The translations under genes and the position numbers were made by a program. From assembly GCA_900540785.1 (NCBI GenBank), contig UQHF01000001.1, positions 62,001 to 126,000 of the forward strand: a stretch of 64,000 nt of DNA, in the 5' to 3' direction. A model generated the notes under the pieces. It was not told where the DNA came from and ran no database searches. It was given only the letters and a program-made list of their open reading frames with translations. This document shows positions 35,273 to 43,801 of the stretch, piece by piece (position 1 is the first letter of the stretch; the number at the start of each line of letters is the position of its first letter). The stretch comes from an uncultured Blautia sp. GTDB taxonomy: Bacteria; Bacillota; Clostridia; Lachnospirales; Lachnospiraceae.

Positions 35273-35747
35273 TAATAATTAAATTTTTTTTATAATTATT
35301 TACAACACTTAGACGAATAAATACTCATTTGTTATGATAATCCCCGCAGGAAAAGTCTTTCATCTTACGACCGGACACGGGGAAAATCGCAGACGAGTTA
35401 ATATAGGCGGAAAATGCTTACATTACTTTTCCAGCTTACAAAATTTTTCCTAAAATAGGCTGGAATTTTAAATTGCTTCATTGTATCCTATTATTTGAAC
35501 AGCAAAATAACTGGAATTTGCACATTTTACAATCGTATCCTACAAAGTCGTGGAAAATAATAGGCTGTACATCACTCAAGTGTTATTTTCGCTTATTTTC
35601 CCTTAAAAATTGTAGGTTAAAATTATAAAACCATTAAAAAAAGTGCATTCAAGGCAAATAAAACCAGGAGAATTCCAGGATTTTCTTAAAATAAACCTAC
35701 TTGCATAAAAAATCGCCAAATAAGATAGATTTAAAAAGGAGGCAACT
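35273..35747. other. Long AT-rich intergenic region upstream of hydF
   Basis: No gene is supported. The stretch carries scattered CCTA/TAGG elements, for example CCTAAAATAGG, ATCCTATTATT, ATCCTACAAA, AATAATAGG and TGTAGGTT. Two copies of TGGAATTT are each followed about 15 bases later by GTATCCTA (35461-35491 and 35513-35543). A half-site ACTTGCATAA near 35698 resembles the operator arm of the upstream amino-acid ABC operon. No T-box or recognised riboswitch was seen. Confidence 0.4.
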
Positions 35748-36989
35748 ATGGCTATGAACCAGACTCCCGCCGCAGAGCGGATACACATTTCTTTTTTCGG
35801 CAGGCGAAATGCCGGAAAATCAAGCATCATAAACGCAGTGACAGGGCAGAACCTTGCCATTGTCTCTGATGTTAAAGGAACAACAACTGACCCGGTATAT
35901 AAAACAATGGAGCTTCTCCCCTTAGGGCCTGTCATGCTCATTGATACTCCGGGCATTGACGACGAAGGAGAACTTGGAAATCTCCGGATCCAGAAAACGC
36001 TGCAGGTTCTGAATAAAACAGACATTGCCGTTCTTATTATAGACAGCACCGCGGGATTATCAGACACAGAAGAAACTCTGATTTCCCGTTTCCGGGCAAA
36101 AAATATTCCGTTTCTTCTTGTATATAATAAGATGGATTTAAGCAGGAGCCAGCCTGGAACCCCCTCACTGTCTGATACTCCGGACAGTGCGCTTTCGCCG
36201 GATATGCCTTCTGTTTATGTCAGCGCAAAGGACGGCACAAACATTCATGAGCTGAAAGAACGTATTGCTGCACTTGCTCCAAAAGAAGGCAAACAAAAGC
36301 CCCTGGTGTCTGATCTGTTGAACCCCCTTGACCTTGTTCTTCTTGTCATTCCCATCGACAAGGCTGCGCCAAAGGGACGGCTCATTCTTCCCCAGCAGCA
36401 GACAATCCGGGACATTCTCTCGTGCGGAGCGACTGCTCTTACTGTGCGGGATACAGAATTTCCACAGACGCTTTCCGGACTTCTGGCAAAGGGAATCTCG
36501 CCCCGTCTTGTGATTACAGACAGCCAGGTTTTCCCCTTTGTGGCAAAACATACGCCGGAACATATTATGCTTACCTCCTTTTCGATTCTGTTCGCCAGAT
36601 ACAAGGGAAATCTTGAAACTCTGGCAGAAGGAGCTTCCGCTTTGGATTCTCTGAAAAAAGACGACAGGATTCTCATAAGTGAAGGCTGCACCCACCATCG
36701 CCAGTGTAATGATATTGGAAGCGTCAAACTCCCCAAATGGATTCAGGACTATGTGGGAGAAGAGCTTTCCTTTTCCTTTACCTCAGGAACAGAATTTCCA
36801 CAGGATCTCTCTCCTTATAAGATGGTTGTCCACTGCGGCGGCTGTATGCTCAATGAAAGAGAAATGAAATACCGGATTGCCTGTGCTAAAGATCAGGGGA
36901 TCCCCATAACCAATTACGGAACTTTAATTGCACAGCTAAAAGGAATTCTGAAAAGAAGCCTGGAACCGTTTGCAGAAATCTATTTATGA
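35748..36989 (+). CDS. hydF: [FeFe]-hydrogenase H-cluster maturation GTPase HydF
   Basis: Scaffold GTPase on which the 2Fe subcluster is assembled before transfer to HydA. The GTPase domain has the P-loop GRRNAGKSS (18-26), DTPG (residues in LIDTPGIDD) and NKMD. The C-terminal cluster-binding part shows CTHHRQC and, downstream, HCGGCML, which provide the iron-sulfur ligands. The 413 residues match the family. Strong RBS AAGGAGG. hydE, hydG and hydA are not in the window. Its presence implies fermentative hydrogen metabolism. Confidence 0.95.
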   Translation: MAMNQTPAAERIHISFFGRRNAGKSSIINAVTGQNLAIVSDVKGTTTDPVYKTMELLPLGPVMLIDTPGIDDEGELGNLRIQKTLQVLNKTDIAVLIIDSTAGLSDTEETLISRFRAKNIPFLLVYNKMDLSRSQPGTPSLSDTPDSALSPDMPSVYVSAKDGTNIHELKERIAALAPKEGKQKPLVSDLLNPLDLVLLVIPIDKAAPKGRLILPQQQTIRDILSCGATALTVRDTEFPQTLSGLLAKGISPRLVITDSQVFPFVAKHTPEHIMLTSFSILFARYKGNLETLAEGASALDSLKKDDRILISEGCTHHRQCNDIGSVKLPKWIQDYVGEELSFSFTSGTEFPQDLSPYKMVVHCGGCMLNEREMKYRIACAKDQGIPITNYGTLIAQLKGILKRSLEPFAEIYL

Positions 36990-37027
36990 TTAAATTCACA
37001 AGATACATTACGAAAGGAAATGATATT

Positions 37028-37885
37028 ATGAAATTTACAAAAATGCAGGGAATTGGAAACGACTATGTATACGTCAACTGTTTTCAGGAAACAGTGAAAA
37101 ATCCATGTGAGGTGGCAAAATTTGTGAGCGACCGCCACTTTGGGATCGGTTCTGACGGACTGATTCTCATTAAACCTTCTGAAATTGCAGACTGCGAGAT
37201 GGATATGTACAATCTTGACGGCTCTCAGGGCGCCATGTGCGGAAACGGGATCCGCTGCGTTGCAAAATACGCCTATGACTACGGCATTGTAAATAAAACA
37301 AGTATTTCCGTTGCAACAAAAAGCGGTATCAAATATCTTGACCTTACTGTAAAAGATGGAAAAGTTGCTTCTGTCCGCGTAAATATGGGTTCTCCCATTC
37401 TTACTCCAAAGGAAATCCCGGTTCTGACAGAAGGAGAGGCGGCTGTTCACAGCCCCATTGAAGTAGAAGGAAATACGTATTATTTTACAGGTGTTTCTAT
37501 GGGAAATCCCCATGCCGTTGTATTTATGGACGATGTGGAACATCTTGAGATCGAGAAAATCGGTCCGAAATTTGAAAATCACCCACTTTTCCCGGACAGA
37601 GTAAATACAGAATTTGTCAAAGTCATTGATGAGCACACCGTTCAGATGCGTGTGTGGGAAAGAGGTTCCGGAGAAACGCTTGCCTGCGGAACAGGAGCCT
37701 GCGCCGTTGCAGTTGCTTCTATCTTAAATCACCACGTTGACGGAAACGCACCTGTTACGGTAAAGCTTCTTGGTGGAGATCTGGAAATCTTCTGGGACCG
37801 TGAAGAAAATCTTGTATATATGACAGGCCCCGCCAAAACAGTGTATGACGGGGAAATCGACCTTTCCTTTTTAGGAGAAAACTAA
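37028..37885 (+). CDS. dapF: Diaminopimelate epimerase
   Basis: Converts LL- to meso-diaminopimelate for lysine and cell-wall synthesis. The two catalytic cysteines lie in AMCGNGIRC and ACGTGACA; the opening MKFTKMQGIGNDYVYVN is characteristic. The start at 37028 follows GAAAGG and fits the family (285 residues) better than the longer ORF from 36986. It follows hydF by 38 bases on the same strand and is probably co-transcribed, although the functions are unrelated. Supplies the substrate of the DAP-type MurE. Confidence 0.96.
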   Translation: MKFTKMQGIGNDYVYVNCFQETVKNPCEVAKFVSDRHFGIGSDGLILIKPSEIADCEMDMYNLDGSQGAMCGNGIRCVAKYAYDYGIVNKTSISVATKSGIKYLDLTVKDGKVASVRVNMGSPILTPKEIPVLTEGEAAVHSPIEVEGNTYYFTGVSMGNPHAVVFMDDVEHLEIEKIGPKFENHPLFPDRVNTEFVKVIDEHTVQMRVWERGSGETLACGTGACAVAVASILNHHVDGNAPVTVKLLGGDLEIFWDREENLVYMTGPAKTVYDGEIDLSFLGEN

Positions 37886-37917
37886 TTTGAGATCGTCTAT
37901 CTCAGAAGCGCCGCTTC

Positions 37918-38238
37918 TCAGATCGGAGCAAACTGTAAAATCCGCTCCACAACAAACACTGCACAGCAGGCAGCCAGGGCAACCGTAAGAAGACTTTTTT
38001 CTTTATAAGCTGCCACAAGCGCAGCTCCCAGTCCTGCCGCCCCGGAAACGGGACTTTCTGTAGCAGACAAAATTGCAGGAAACGTCATGGCTGCCAGACA
38101 GGCATACGGCACATAATAAAGAAATGACTTAATAAACGGACTGGAAATTTCTTTTTTGGCAAGTACAAGGGGAAGCATACGGATCAGGTATGTGACCCCT
38201 GCCATAACGAATATGTAAATATAAATATTATGACTCAT
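37918..38238 (-). CDS. azlD: Branched-chain amino acid exporter subunit AzlD
   Basis: A 106-residue protein with about four helices (IFVMAGVTYLIRMLPLVLA, LYYVPYACLAAMTFPAIL and more), the small partner of AzlC in export of branched-chain amino acids or their analogues. The start at 38238 follows AAGGTG; the longer ORF would overlap azlC by 86 bases and does not fit. True overlap with azlC is 11 bases, indicating coupling. Confidence 0.9.
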   Translation of the reverse strand: MSHNIYIYIFVMAGVTYLIRMLPLVLAKKEISSPFIKSFLYYVPYACLAAMTFPAILSATESPVSGAAGLGAALVAAYKEKSLLTVALAACCAVFVVERILQFAPI

Positions 38239-38965
38239 ATGATTCACCTTCTCTTTCTCCTGTCTCCTTTTCCTCCTGTACCGGACAGAAATATGCTGCT
38301 GCCCCTGCCACAAGAAGGGTTGTGATAATAATCACAAAACCGGAGGATACCTGATTTAAAACCGGCGCAACAGAAAACAGTCCGCTCACTGCCATTGCTC
38401 CCACAACAACTGCAAGAATTACTTTATTTTTCTTTGCAGGCGGAATGATGATCGCCAAAAACATTCCATAAATCGCCACACTCAACGCACTCATCATAAA
38501 ATCCGGCAGAAGATTTCCGGAAATAGCACCTGCAAGGGTTCCAAGTGTCCAGCCCGGAATTGCCACACACATGGCTCCGTAATTATAAAACGGGTGTACC
38601 TTTTCCGGGCGGCTTACGCTGATTCCGAAAATTTCATCTGTCACACCAAAAGCCACAAGATACCTGTGTGCCCAGGGAACGTCCCTTCTCAATTTCTGTG
38701 ACAGGGAAAAAGACATCAGACTGTATCGAAGATTGATGATCAGCTGCGTCAGCGCCATTTCCCAGTAAGAACCAGCGGCCAGAATAATATCAAGACCTGC
38801 AAACTGTCCTGCAGATGTAAGATTTGTAAAAGAAATCAACACTGCCTGCCAGATACTTAATCCTCCGGCAACTGCCATCATGCCAAAGGTAAAGGATACC
38901 GCAAAATATCCAAGCCCTATGGGAATCCCGTCACGAAGCCCCCTTTTAAAACTTTCGCCTTTCAT
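38228..38965 (-). CDS. azlC: Branched-chain amino acid exporter subunit AzlC
   Basis: A 245-residue AzlC-family permease with about six to eight helices. The N-terminal stretch GLRDGIPIGLGYFAVSFTFG and the middle ALTQLIINLRYSLMS are family marks. Works with AzlD to export branched-chain amino acids. The C-terminus is charged (EEKETGEREGES). Its promoter region contains one copy of an 18-base direct repeat that reappears 2.16 kb upstream. Confidence 0.92.
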   Translation of the reverse strand: MKGESFKRGLRDGIPIGLGYFAVSFTFGMMAVAGGLSIWQAVLISFTNLTSAGQFAGLDIILAAGSYWEMALTQLIINLRYSLMSFSLSQKLRRDVPWAHRYLVAFGVTDEIFGISVSRPEKVHPFYNYGAMCVAIPGWTLGTLAGAISGNLLPDFMMSALSVAIYGMFLAIIIPPAKKNKVILAVVVGAMAVSGLFSVAPVLNQVSSGFVIIITTLLVAGAAAYFCPVQEEKETGEREGESYES

Positions 38966-39001
38966 AAGGCTCTCCTTCCTTTCTCTCAGTAATACTTTAC
39001 T

Positions 39002-39019
39002 ATTTTACCAGATTTCCCC
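39002..39019. repeat. 18-base direct repeat, copy 1
   Basis: ATTTTACCAGATTTCCCC, identical to 41163-41180. The two copies bracket the Rpn fragment and the IS200/IS605 element. Confidence 0.75.
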
Positions 39020-39020
39020 A

Positions 39021-39066
39021 AAAAATCCACCGGTTTCCTCACATAAAAGAAAAACGGTGGATTTTT
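39021..39066 (-). terminator. Terminator after the Rpn-family fragment
   Basis: AAAAATCCACCG pairs with CGGTGGATTTTT (12 base pairs, 22-base loop), with an A/T-run on both sides. It ends nine bases from the Rpn fragment. Confidence 0.8.
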
Positions 39067-39074
39067 ATTCATAC

Positions 39075-39419
39075 TTATTGAATATTATATTTCTTCATTA
39101 ACTCTTCACAGAACTCTTTATCTTCTGTTACTTTCTTCAAATCTTCCAGACGATTTTCCTCCAGTAAAATCCGTGTTAGTTTTGTCATACGCTCGCTTCC
39201 GCTCTTAAAACCATCGTCATACAGCATTTGTCCTAATCTGGTCATAGCAGTCACCTCCTTTATCTCTTCCAAATCACAATTATCCAGAAATTTATCTGCA
39301 AGTGTATAGAGTATTGCCATTGATTTCTGAGCCGTTACCGAGTTACTTGTTTTTGCTAGCAATATTGCTTCTTTTAATGTATCCTTTTTGCTTAATGGAC
39401 TGCTCTTGACATTCCCCAC
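39075..39419 (-). pseudogene. C-terminal fragment of an Rpn/PD-(D/E)XK nuclease-family gene
   Basis: The 114-codon frame starts with a GTG that lies inside the right end of the IS200/IS605 element (codons for MGNVK are IS sequence). It then continues with KKDTLKEAILLAKT, SMAILYTLADKFLD and TRLGQMLYDDGFKSG, the C-terminal helical part of Rpn-family proteins. The nuclease domain is absent and is not found on the other side of the element, so the gene was both interrupted and deleted. Unlikely to be functional. Confidence 0.75.
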
Positions 39420-39600
39420 AGCTAAAGCAGGAGGATTCTTGCTTCAACCACCACTGCATTCCTAACAAGTTGCCTTGCTGGCTTGTCTTACACAGTGTCC
39501 GCAAGCTAGATTATACTGTTCCCATATGCCCTACGGTACAGTTTCATTACGATACAACCACGGATGCTCTACTGTTTTATCTTTACTATGCTGACTGCAT
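39407..39600 (-). ncRNA. Predicted omega-RNA (reRNA) of TnpB
   Basis: In IS605 elements the TnpB guide RNA is made from the 3' end of tnpB and the right end, with the flanking DNA as guide. Here the scaffold would end at ...GGGGAATGTCAAG and the guide would begin with AGCAGTCCATTAAGC, the Rpn-fragment sequence beside the insertion. Placement follows family knowledge plus the visible right-end hairpin; boundaries are approximate. Confidence 0.55.
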
Positions 39601-40683
39601 TTGCAGTCCTTTACTCAGTATGTTGATACTTGCGTTGGTATCCCTATCATGCTTTGCATGACACTTCGGACACTCCCATTTACGAATTGCAAGATTCTTT
39701 ACAAGTGGATTTTTAAATCCACAACAGGAACATGTCTGGCTGCTTGGGTACATTGCAGGTACTTTTACAATCTCATTCCCATACCAGACAGATTTATAGG
39801 ATAGCATATCGAAAAATTTAGACCACGATGCAGAACCTATGTGTTGTGCCAGTTTATGATTACGCATCATATTTTTTACTTTCAGATCTTCTATGCAGAT
39901 CGTTTGGTTTTCACGGATCAACATAGTGGATTGTTTTTGTAAAAAATCGTTTCTCTGATTCGTAATCTTTTCATGGACTAAAGCAACTTTGATACGCTGT
40001 TTATTACGGTTGTTAGACGTTTTTTGTTTGCGTGACAATTTCCGTTGTTCCCGTATGAGCTTCCGCATGGATTTTTCAAGGTATTTAGGGTTTGGAACCA
40101 CATTTCCGTTACTGTCGGAATAGAACGCTTTAATCCCCACATCAATACCAATTGTTCCACCATGATTCCTCATCGGTTGTGGTTCAAATTCCACGTTAAG
40201 AACCGCAAAATACTTACCTGTAGGAGTATGTTTGATCGTTACATGATGGATTTCCCCCACTTCCATAGACTGACGAATTTTGACAAAACCAAGTTTAGGA
40301 AGCTTGATATATCTTCCCACAATGCGGATATTATCTCCCTGATTTATCGTTCTGTATGACTGGTGACTGTTATGCTTGCTCTTGAATATTGGGTGTGCAG
40401 CACGTTTCTGAAAAAAGTTTACAAAACCTCTGTCGAGGTCACGCAAAGATTGCTGTAAAGCAATAGAATCTACCACTTTCAGAAAAGCAAAATCTTCACA
40501 CTTTTTCAGTTCCGTCAGCATTGCAGAAGTCTGAGAATAGCCGATTTTATTGCCCTTTTCATAGGCTTCGTTACGCATGGAAAGTCCTTTGTTGTAGATG
40601 AGTCTGCAACAACCAAGTGTCTGATTAATTAAGGTTTGCTGCTCCCTGTTCGGATAGATTCGAAATTTGATACCTTTTTGCAT
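39586..40683 (-). CDS. tnpB: RNA-guided nuclease TnpB (IS605 OrfB)
   Basis: A 365-residue TnpB. The N-terminal helix-turn-helix and WED-like region cover about 1-170. The RuvC catalytic residues are D181 (TIGIDVG), E265 (CIEDLKV) and the Asp of the HDRDTNAS motif (346-348). The zinc ribbon has Cys at 318, 321, 338 and 341. All key residues are intact and there is no frameshift, so the protein is probably active as a guide-directed nuclease. It starts one base after the tnpA stop (shared base), a normal arrangement. Confidence 0.95.
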   Translation of the reverse strand: MQKGIKFRIYPNREQQTLINQTLGCCRLIYNKGLSMRNEAYEKGNKIGYSQTSAMLTELKKCEDFAFLKVVDSIALQQSLRDLDRGFVNFFQKRAAHPIFKSKHNSHQSYRTINQGDNIRIVGRYIKLPKLGFVKIRQSMEVGEIHHVTIKHTPTGKYFAVLNVEFEPQPMRNHGGTIGIDVGIKAFYSDSNGNVVPNPKYLEKSMRKLIREQRKLSRKQKTSNNRNKQRIKVALVHEKITNQRNDFLQKQSTMLIRENQTICIEDLKVKNMMRNHKLAQHIGSASWSKFFDMLSYKSVWYGNEIVKVPAMYPSSQTCSCCGFKNPLVKNLAIRKWECPKCHAKHDRDTNASINILSKGLQMQSA

Positions 40684-41108
40684 TATCCTAATTTATCCTT
40701 TTGCCTTTGCAATGTTTTCTGATTTTTGATATACTGCTTGATTGCTTCATCAAGCGGAGCATCACCAACAGTGGATACAAAATAGCTGTTTGTCCACAGT
40801 GACGGCGTCCTTGTTTTCAATGACGGATATTCACTTCTCAAAACTTTTGAAGTATACCCTTTTAATGATTTAACCGCTTTGTGAATACTAAACTGAGGGT
40901 CTGCTTCCATGCGTATGTGTACAGGGTCTGGCATGATTTCCATTTCCATGATGTCTACAGAAATATTTGCAGCATACGCAAGGAGAAGTTCCTTCAATCT
41001 GGCATCTATTCCATTTGTTAAGATTTTGTGTCTATACTTAGGACACCACACAACATGGTATTTGCAAGAATAGACTGCATTGTGATTAGATTTATATGTA
41101 ATCTTTAT
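40683..41108 (-). pseudogene. Degenerate IS200-type Y1 transposase tnpA
   Basis: The reading frame is open from upstream of 41108 to 40683 and matches IS200 TnpA (KYHVVWCPKYRHKIL, LKGYTSKVL, LWTNSYFVSTVG, catalytic Tyr probably in IKQYIKNQK). Two lesions stand out. The HUH metal-binding motif, normally PDHVH, reads PDPVH because the codon is CCT. The expected N-terminal start is ATA (41108) instead of ATG, leaving only an internal GTG at 41051 that would lose 19 residues including conserved ones. A good AGGAGGGG site lies about 35 bases too far upstream. Transposition activity is therefore unlikely. Confidence 0.8.
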
Positions 41109-41162
41109 CTTCTGTAGAAAAGAAAGTAACTGTACACCCCTCCTTTTCTGTTTTCTATCTTC

Positions 41163-41180
41163 ATTTTACCAGATTTCCCC
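41163..41180. repeat. 18-base direct repeat, copy 2
   Basis: ATTTTACCAGATTTCCCC, identical to 39002-39019; it lies just outside the probable left end of the IS element. Confidence 0.75.
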
Positions 41181-41206
41181 GCCCGCTTCTACTCCAAATC
41201 TGTTTC

Positions 41207-41235
41207 TTGTGAAATCTCCTCCTATCAAGTATAAT
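41207..41235 (+). promoter_or_regulatory. Sigma-70 promoter of Bce-like module 1
   Basis: TTGTGA (41207-41212), 17-base spacer, TATAAT (41230-41235), 22 bases upstream of the response-regulator start. Confidence 0.7.
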
Positions 41236-41256
41236 CATGTCAACAGGAGGGATGTT

Positions 41257-41925
41257 ATGAATTTCAAAATACTGATCGTCGAGGACGACCTTACTATACA
41301 GACACAGCTAAAAAATCTTCTCACAGGAAATGGCTACCACGCGGAGGCAGTGACAGATTTTCCAAATACAATAAAATATGTACAGACCTTTCAGCCCCAT
41401 CTTGTACTTCTCGATATTAAGCTTCCGGGAAACGACGGCTTTTCCATCTGCTCGCAGATTCGCGCCTTTTCCCATATGCCCATCATTTTTGTGACAAGCA
41501 GCAATACCGATATGGACGAGCTGAACAGCATCATGCTGGGAGGCGATGCTTTTATTACAAAGCCTTATAATCCCGCTATCCTTCTCGCCAAAATTTCTTC
41601 TCTTTTAAACAAAGCATATTTATCCGGTCAGCAGGAAATCCTTACGTGGAAAGGCGCGGCGCTTCATCTGGAAGGAAGCTTTCTTGAATACGGGGGAAAA
41701 CGGGCAGAACTTACAAAAAATGAATTGAAAATCCTGTATTTTCTTTTCAAACACGCCGGAAAAATCTGTTCCAGAAACGACATCATTGATTTTCTGTGGG
41801 ACAATCAGCTTTACGTAGATGACAATACCTTAAGCGTAAATATTACAAGAATCCGCGATAAATTATCGTCTGTGGGACTTTCGGATTTTATAAAAACAAA
41901 ACACAGGCAGGGGTACACCTTATGA
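41257..41925 (+). CDS. OmpR-type response regulator, Bce-like module 1
   Basis: A 222-residue regulator. The receiver domain (ILIVEDDLTIQ, Asp in VLLDIKLPGNDG, Lys in ITKPYNPAIL) is followed by a winged-helix domain (LTKNELKILYFLFKH, DDNTLSVNITRIRDKL). The start at 41257 follows CAGGAGG. It overlaps the kinase gene by four bases (ATGA). It resembles BceR/GraR regulators, which activate an adjacent peptide-antibiotic ABC transporter. The shared repeat upstream of the ABC genes is its likely target. Confidence 0.92.
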   Translation: MNFKILIVEDDLTIQTQLKNLLTGNGYHAEAVTDFPNTIKYVQTFQPHLVLLDIKLPGNDGFSICSQIRAFSHMPIIFVTSSNTDMDELNSIMLGGDAFITKPYNPAILLAKISSLLNKAYLSGQQEILTWKGAALHLEGSFLEYGGKRAELTKNELKILYFLFKHAGKICSRNDIIDFLWDNQLYVDDNTLSVNITRIRDKLSSVGLSDFIKTKHRQGYTL

Positions 41926-42932
41926 GCAGAAAAAGCTATTTAAAAACAAAGCTTCCCGCAGTCTGCGCCAATCTTTTCGGTATGCTTTTTCTCTCCCTTT
42001 TTCTTCTTGCCTGTGGAAATTCTGCTGCCTCCATTCTTTTTCTTTTCACTGCGTGGCTGATATTTTTTCTCCTCTATGAGGAAGTTTCCTGGAGAATGCG
42101 GAACAAATATCTGAACAGTCTCATCCACATGGCAGAGCAGCTGGAAGAAAAATATCTCATTGCAGAGGTAATGGAGGTTCCGAAACGGGCAGACGACCGT
42201 GTTTTTTATGAACTTATGAAAATGGCGGAAAAATCCATGCTGGAAACCATTGGAGAAACAAGGCGGGAACGGAAAAATTACAGAGAGTATATCGAGCAGT
42301 GGGTCCATGAGGCGAAAACACCCATTACTGCCATGCGCCTTCTATGCGAAAATCACCCGCAGGATTTTACAAGAGATATGATGGCAGAGCTTGAAAATAT
42401 GAACCGGTTTACAGAACAGGCGCTTTATTATGCGCGTATGGAACACACGGAAAAAGACTATTCAATCCGCGAAATCCATCTCGAACCTGTCATACATGAC
42501 GCCATTGCAGACAATAAGTATCTCCTCCGTCAAAACCATGTGCAGATTTTTATAGCCCCCTCTCCCGAGACTGTCTATACAGATGAAAAATGGGTGCGCT
42601 TTATTCTAAACCAGCTTATCAGCAATGCCGTCAAATATAAAAGCCGGGAGCTTTCCTTTTTCTTTTCCAGAAAAGGCCAGTGTCTCTGTCTTTCTGTAAA
42701 AGACAACGGGATCGGCATTCCTTTGGAGGACCTTCCCCGAATTTTCGAAAAAGGCTTTACCGGAACAAACGGAAGAATTGTAAAAAGCTCAACCGGCATG
42801 GGACTTTACCTTTGCAGACAGCTCTGCGAAAAACTGGGAATCGGGCTTAGCGCTTCCTCAGACCAGACAGGAACGAGCATCACTCTTTCCTTTCATATCA
42901 ATGATTTTATTTCTGAGGTGCAGAACGTTTAG
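41922..42932 (+). CDS. Intramembrane-sensing histidine kinase, Bce-like module 1
   Basis: A 336-residue BceS-like kinase. Two N-terminal helices (residues 15-50) have almost no extracellular loop, the mark of kinases that read the state of their partner transporter. The phospho-acceptor His is in WVHEAKTPITAMRLL. The ATPase domain has QLISNAVKYKS, VKDNGIGIP and FEKGFTGTNGR. Operon partner of the preceding regulator; input probably comes from the FtsX-type permease of the same module. Confidence 0.92.
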   Translation: MSRKSYLKTKLPAVCANLFGMLFLSLFLLACGNSAASILFLFTAWLIFFLLYEEVSWRMRNKYLNSLIHMAEQLEEKYLIAEVMEVPKRADDRVFYELMKMAEKSMLETIGETRRERKNYREYIEQWVHEAKTPITAMRLLCENHPQDFTRDMMAELENMNRFTEQALYYARMEHTEKDYSIREIHLEPVIHDAIADNKYLLRQNHVQIFIAPSPETVYTDEKWVRFILNQLISNAVKYKSRELSFFFSRKGQCLCLSVKDNGIGIPLEDLPRIFEKGFTGTNGRIVKSSTGMGLYLCRQLCEKLGIGLSASSDQTGTSITLSFHINDFISEVQNV

Positions 42933-42943
42933 TCTCTGCACTT

Positions 42944-43008
42944 CTTACATTTCTGTAAGAACTTCGTAAGAAAAACTGATACAAACTCCAATAAAAATAT
43001 TCTACAAT
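42944..43008 (+). promoter_or_regulatory. Operator and promoter of ABC genes, Bce-like module 1
   Basis: The inverted repeat CTTACA-TTTC-TGTAAG (42944-42959) is followed by a second TCGTAAG half-site at one helical turn. A TACAAT -10 box lies at 43003-43008 and has no good -35, as expected of an activated promoter. The same repeat occurs at 48881-48898 in module 2. Confidence 0.65.
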
Positions 43009-43036
43009 TACAGTATCAAAAAACAGGAGGCTGACT

Positions 43037-43801
43037 ATGAAGCAGATTTTAAATCTTTCCCACATTCAGAAATACTATGGGAACAGCGGAAATATCACAA
43101 AGGCAATCCAGGATATAAGTTTCTTCGTGGAAGAAGGAGAATTTCTCGGGATTATGGGAGCTTCCGGCTCCGGAAAGACCACACTCTTAAACTGCATTTC
43201 TACCATTGATACGGTAAGTGCGGGACATATTTATCTTGACGGAAAAGATATTACAGAAATCACCCCGAAAAATCTTGCAAAATTCCGCCGGGAAAATCTG
43301 GGCTTTATTTTTCAGGATTTCAATCTTCTGGATACCCTTACAGTTTCTGAAAATATCGCTCTCGCCCTTGCCATTAATAAAACTCCGCCAAAGGAAGTGG
43401 AGCCGCGTATCCGCGATATTGCGGAAAAACTGAACATCTCCGATATTCTAAACAAATATCCCTATCAGGTTTCCGGCGGTCAGAAACAGCGCTGTGCCTG
43501 TGCAAGGGCCCTTGTGAATAACCCCCGGATTCTTCTTGCAGACGAACCCACAGGCGCACTTGACAGCCATTCCTCACAGATGCTCCTCTCTACTATCGAG
43601 CGCATTCACACACAGCTTGGGGCTACGATTTTAATGGTAACTCACGATGCCTTTACTGCCAGCTATACAGACAGGATTCTGTTTTTGCGGGACGGAGAAA
43701 TTTTTACGGAAATACGAAAAGGAAATGATACAAGAAGTATGTTTTTTGAAAAAATCCTGAACATTCTTACGATGATGGGAGGCGGCTTAAACCATGTATA
43801 A
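43037..43801 (+). CDS. BceA-type ABC ATPase, module 1
   Basis: A 254-residue MacB/BceA-family ATPase: Walker A GASGSGKTT, Q-loop FQDFNLL, signature VSGGQKQR, Walker B ILLADEPTGALD, switch His VTHD. RBS AGGAGG. Overlaps its permease gene by eight bases. Such pairs remove cell-wall-active peptides (bacitracin, lantibiotics, defensins) from their lipid targets. Confidence 0.93.
   Translation: MKQILNLSHIQKYYGNSGNITKAIQDISFFVEEGEFLGIMGASGSGKTTLLNCISTIDTVSAGHIYLDGKDITEITPKNLAKFRRENLGFIFQDFNLLDTLTVSENIALALAINKTPPKEVEPRIRDIAEKLNISDILNKYPYQVSGGQKQRCACARALVNNPRILLADEPTGALDSHSSQMLLSTIERIHTQLGATILMVTHDAFTASYTDRILFLRDGEIFTEIRKGNDTRSMFFEKILNILTMMGGGLNHV

Larger units (their letters stand above)
39407..41150 (-). 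mobile_element. IS200/IS605-family element (tnpA-tnpB)
   Basis: The element contains tnpA and tnpB on the minus strand. The right end is recognisable as an imperfect hairpin region (GAAGCAAGAATCCTCCTGC, then GCTTTAGCTGTGGGGAATG) ending near 39407. The left end lies somewhere about 41110-41160 and could not be fixed; this family makes no target duplication. It is inserted next to an Rpn-gene fragment. Confidence 0.8.

Noticed and set aside
37888..37925. Hairpin AGAAGCG/CGCTTCT after dapF as terminator
   Set aside because: One-base loop, no T-run on either side and overlap with the azlD stop; too weak to call.
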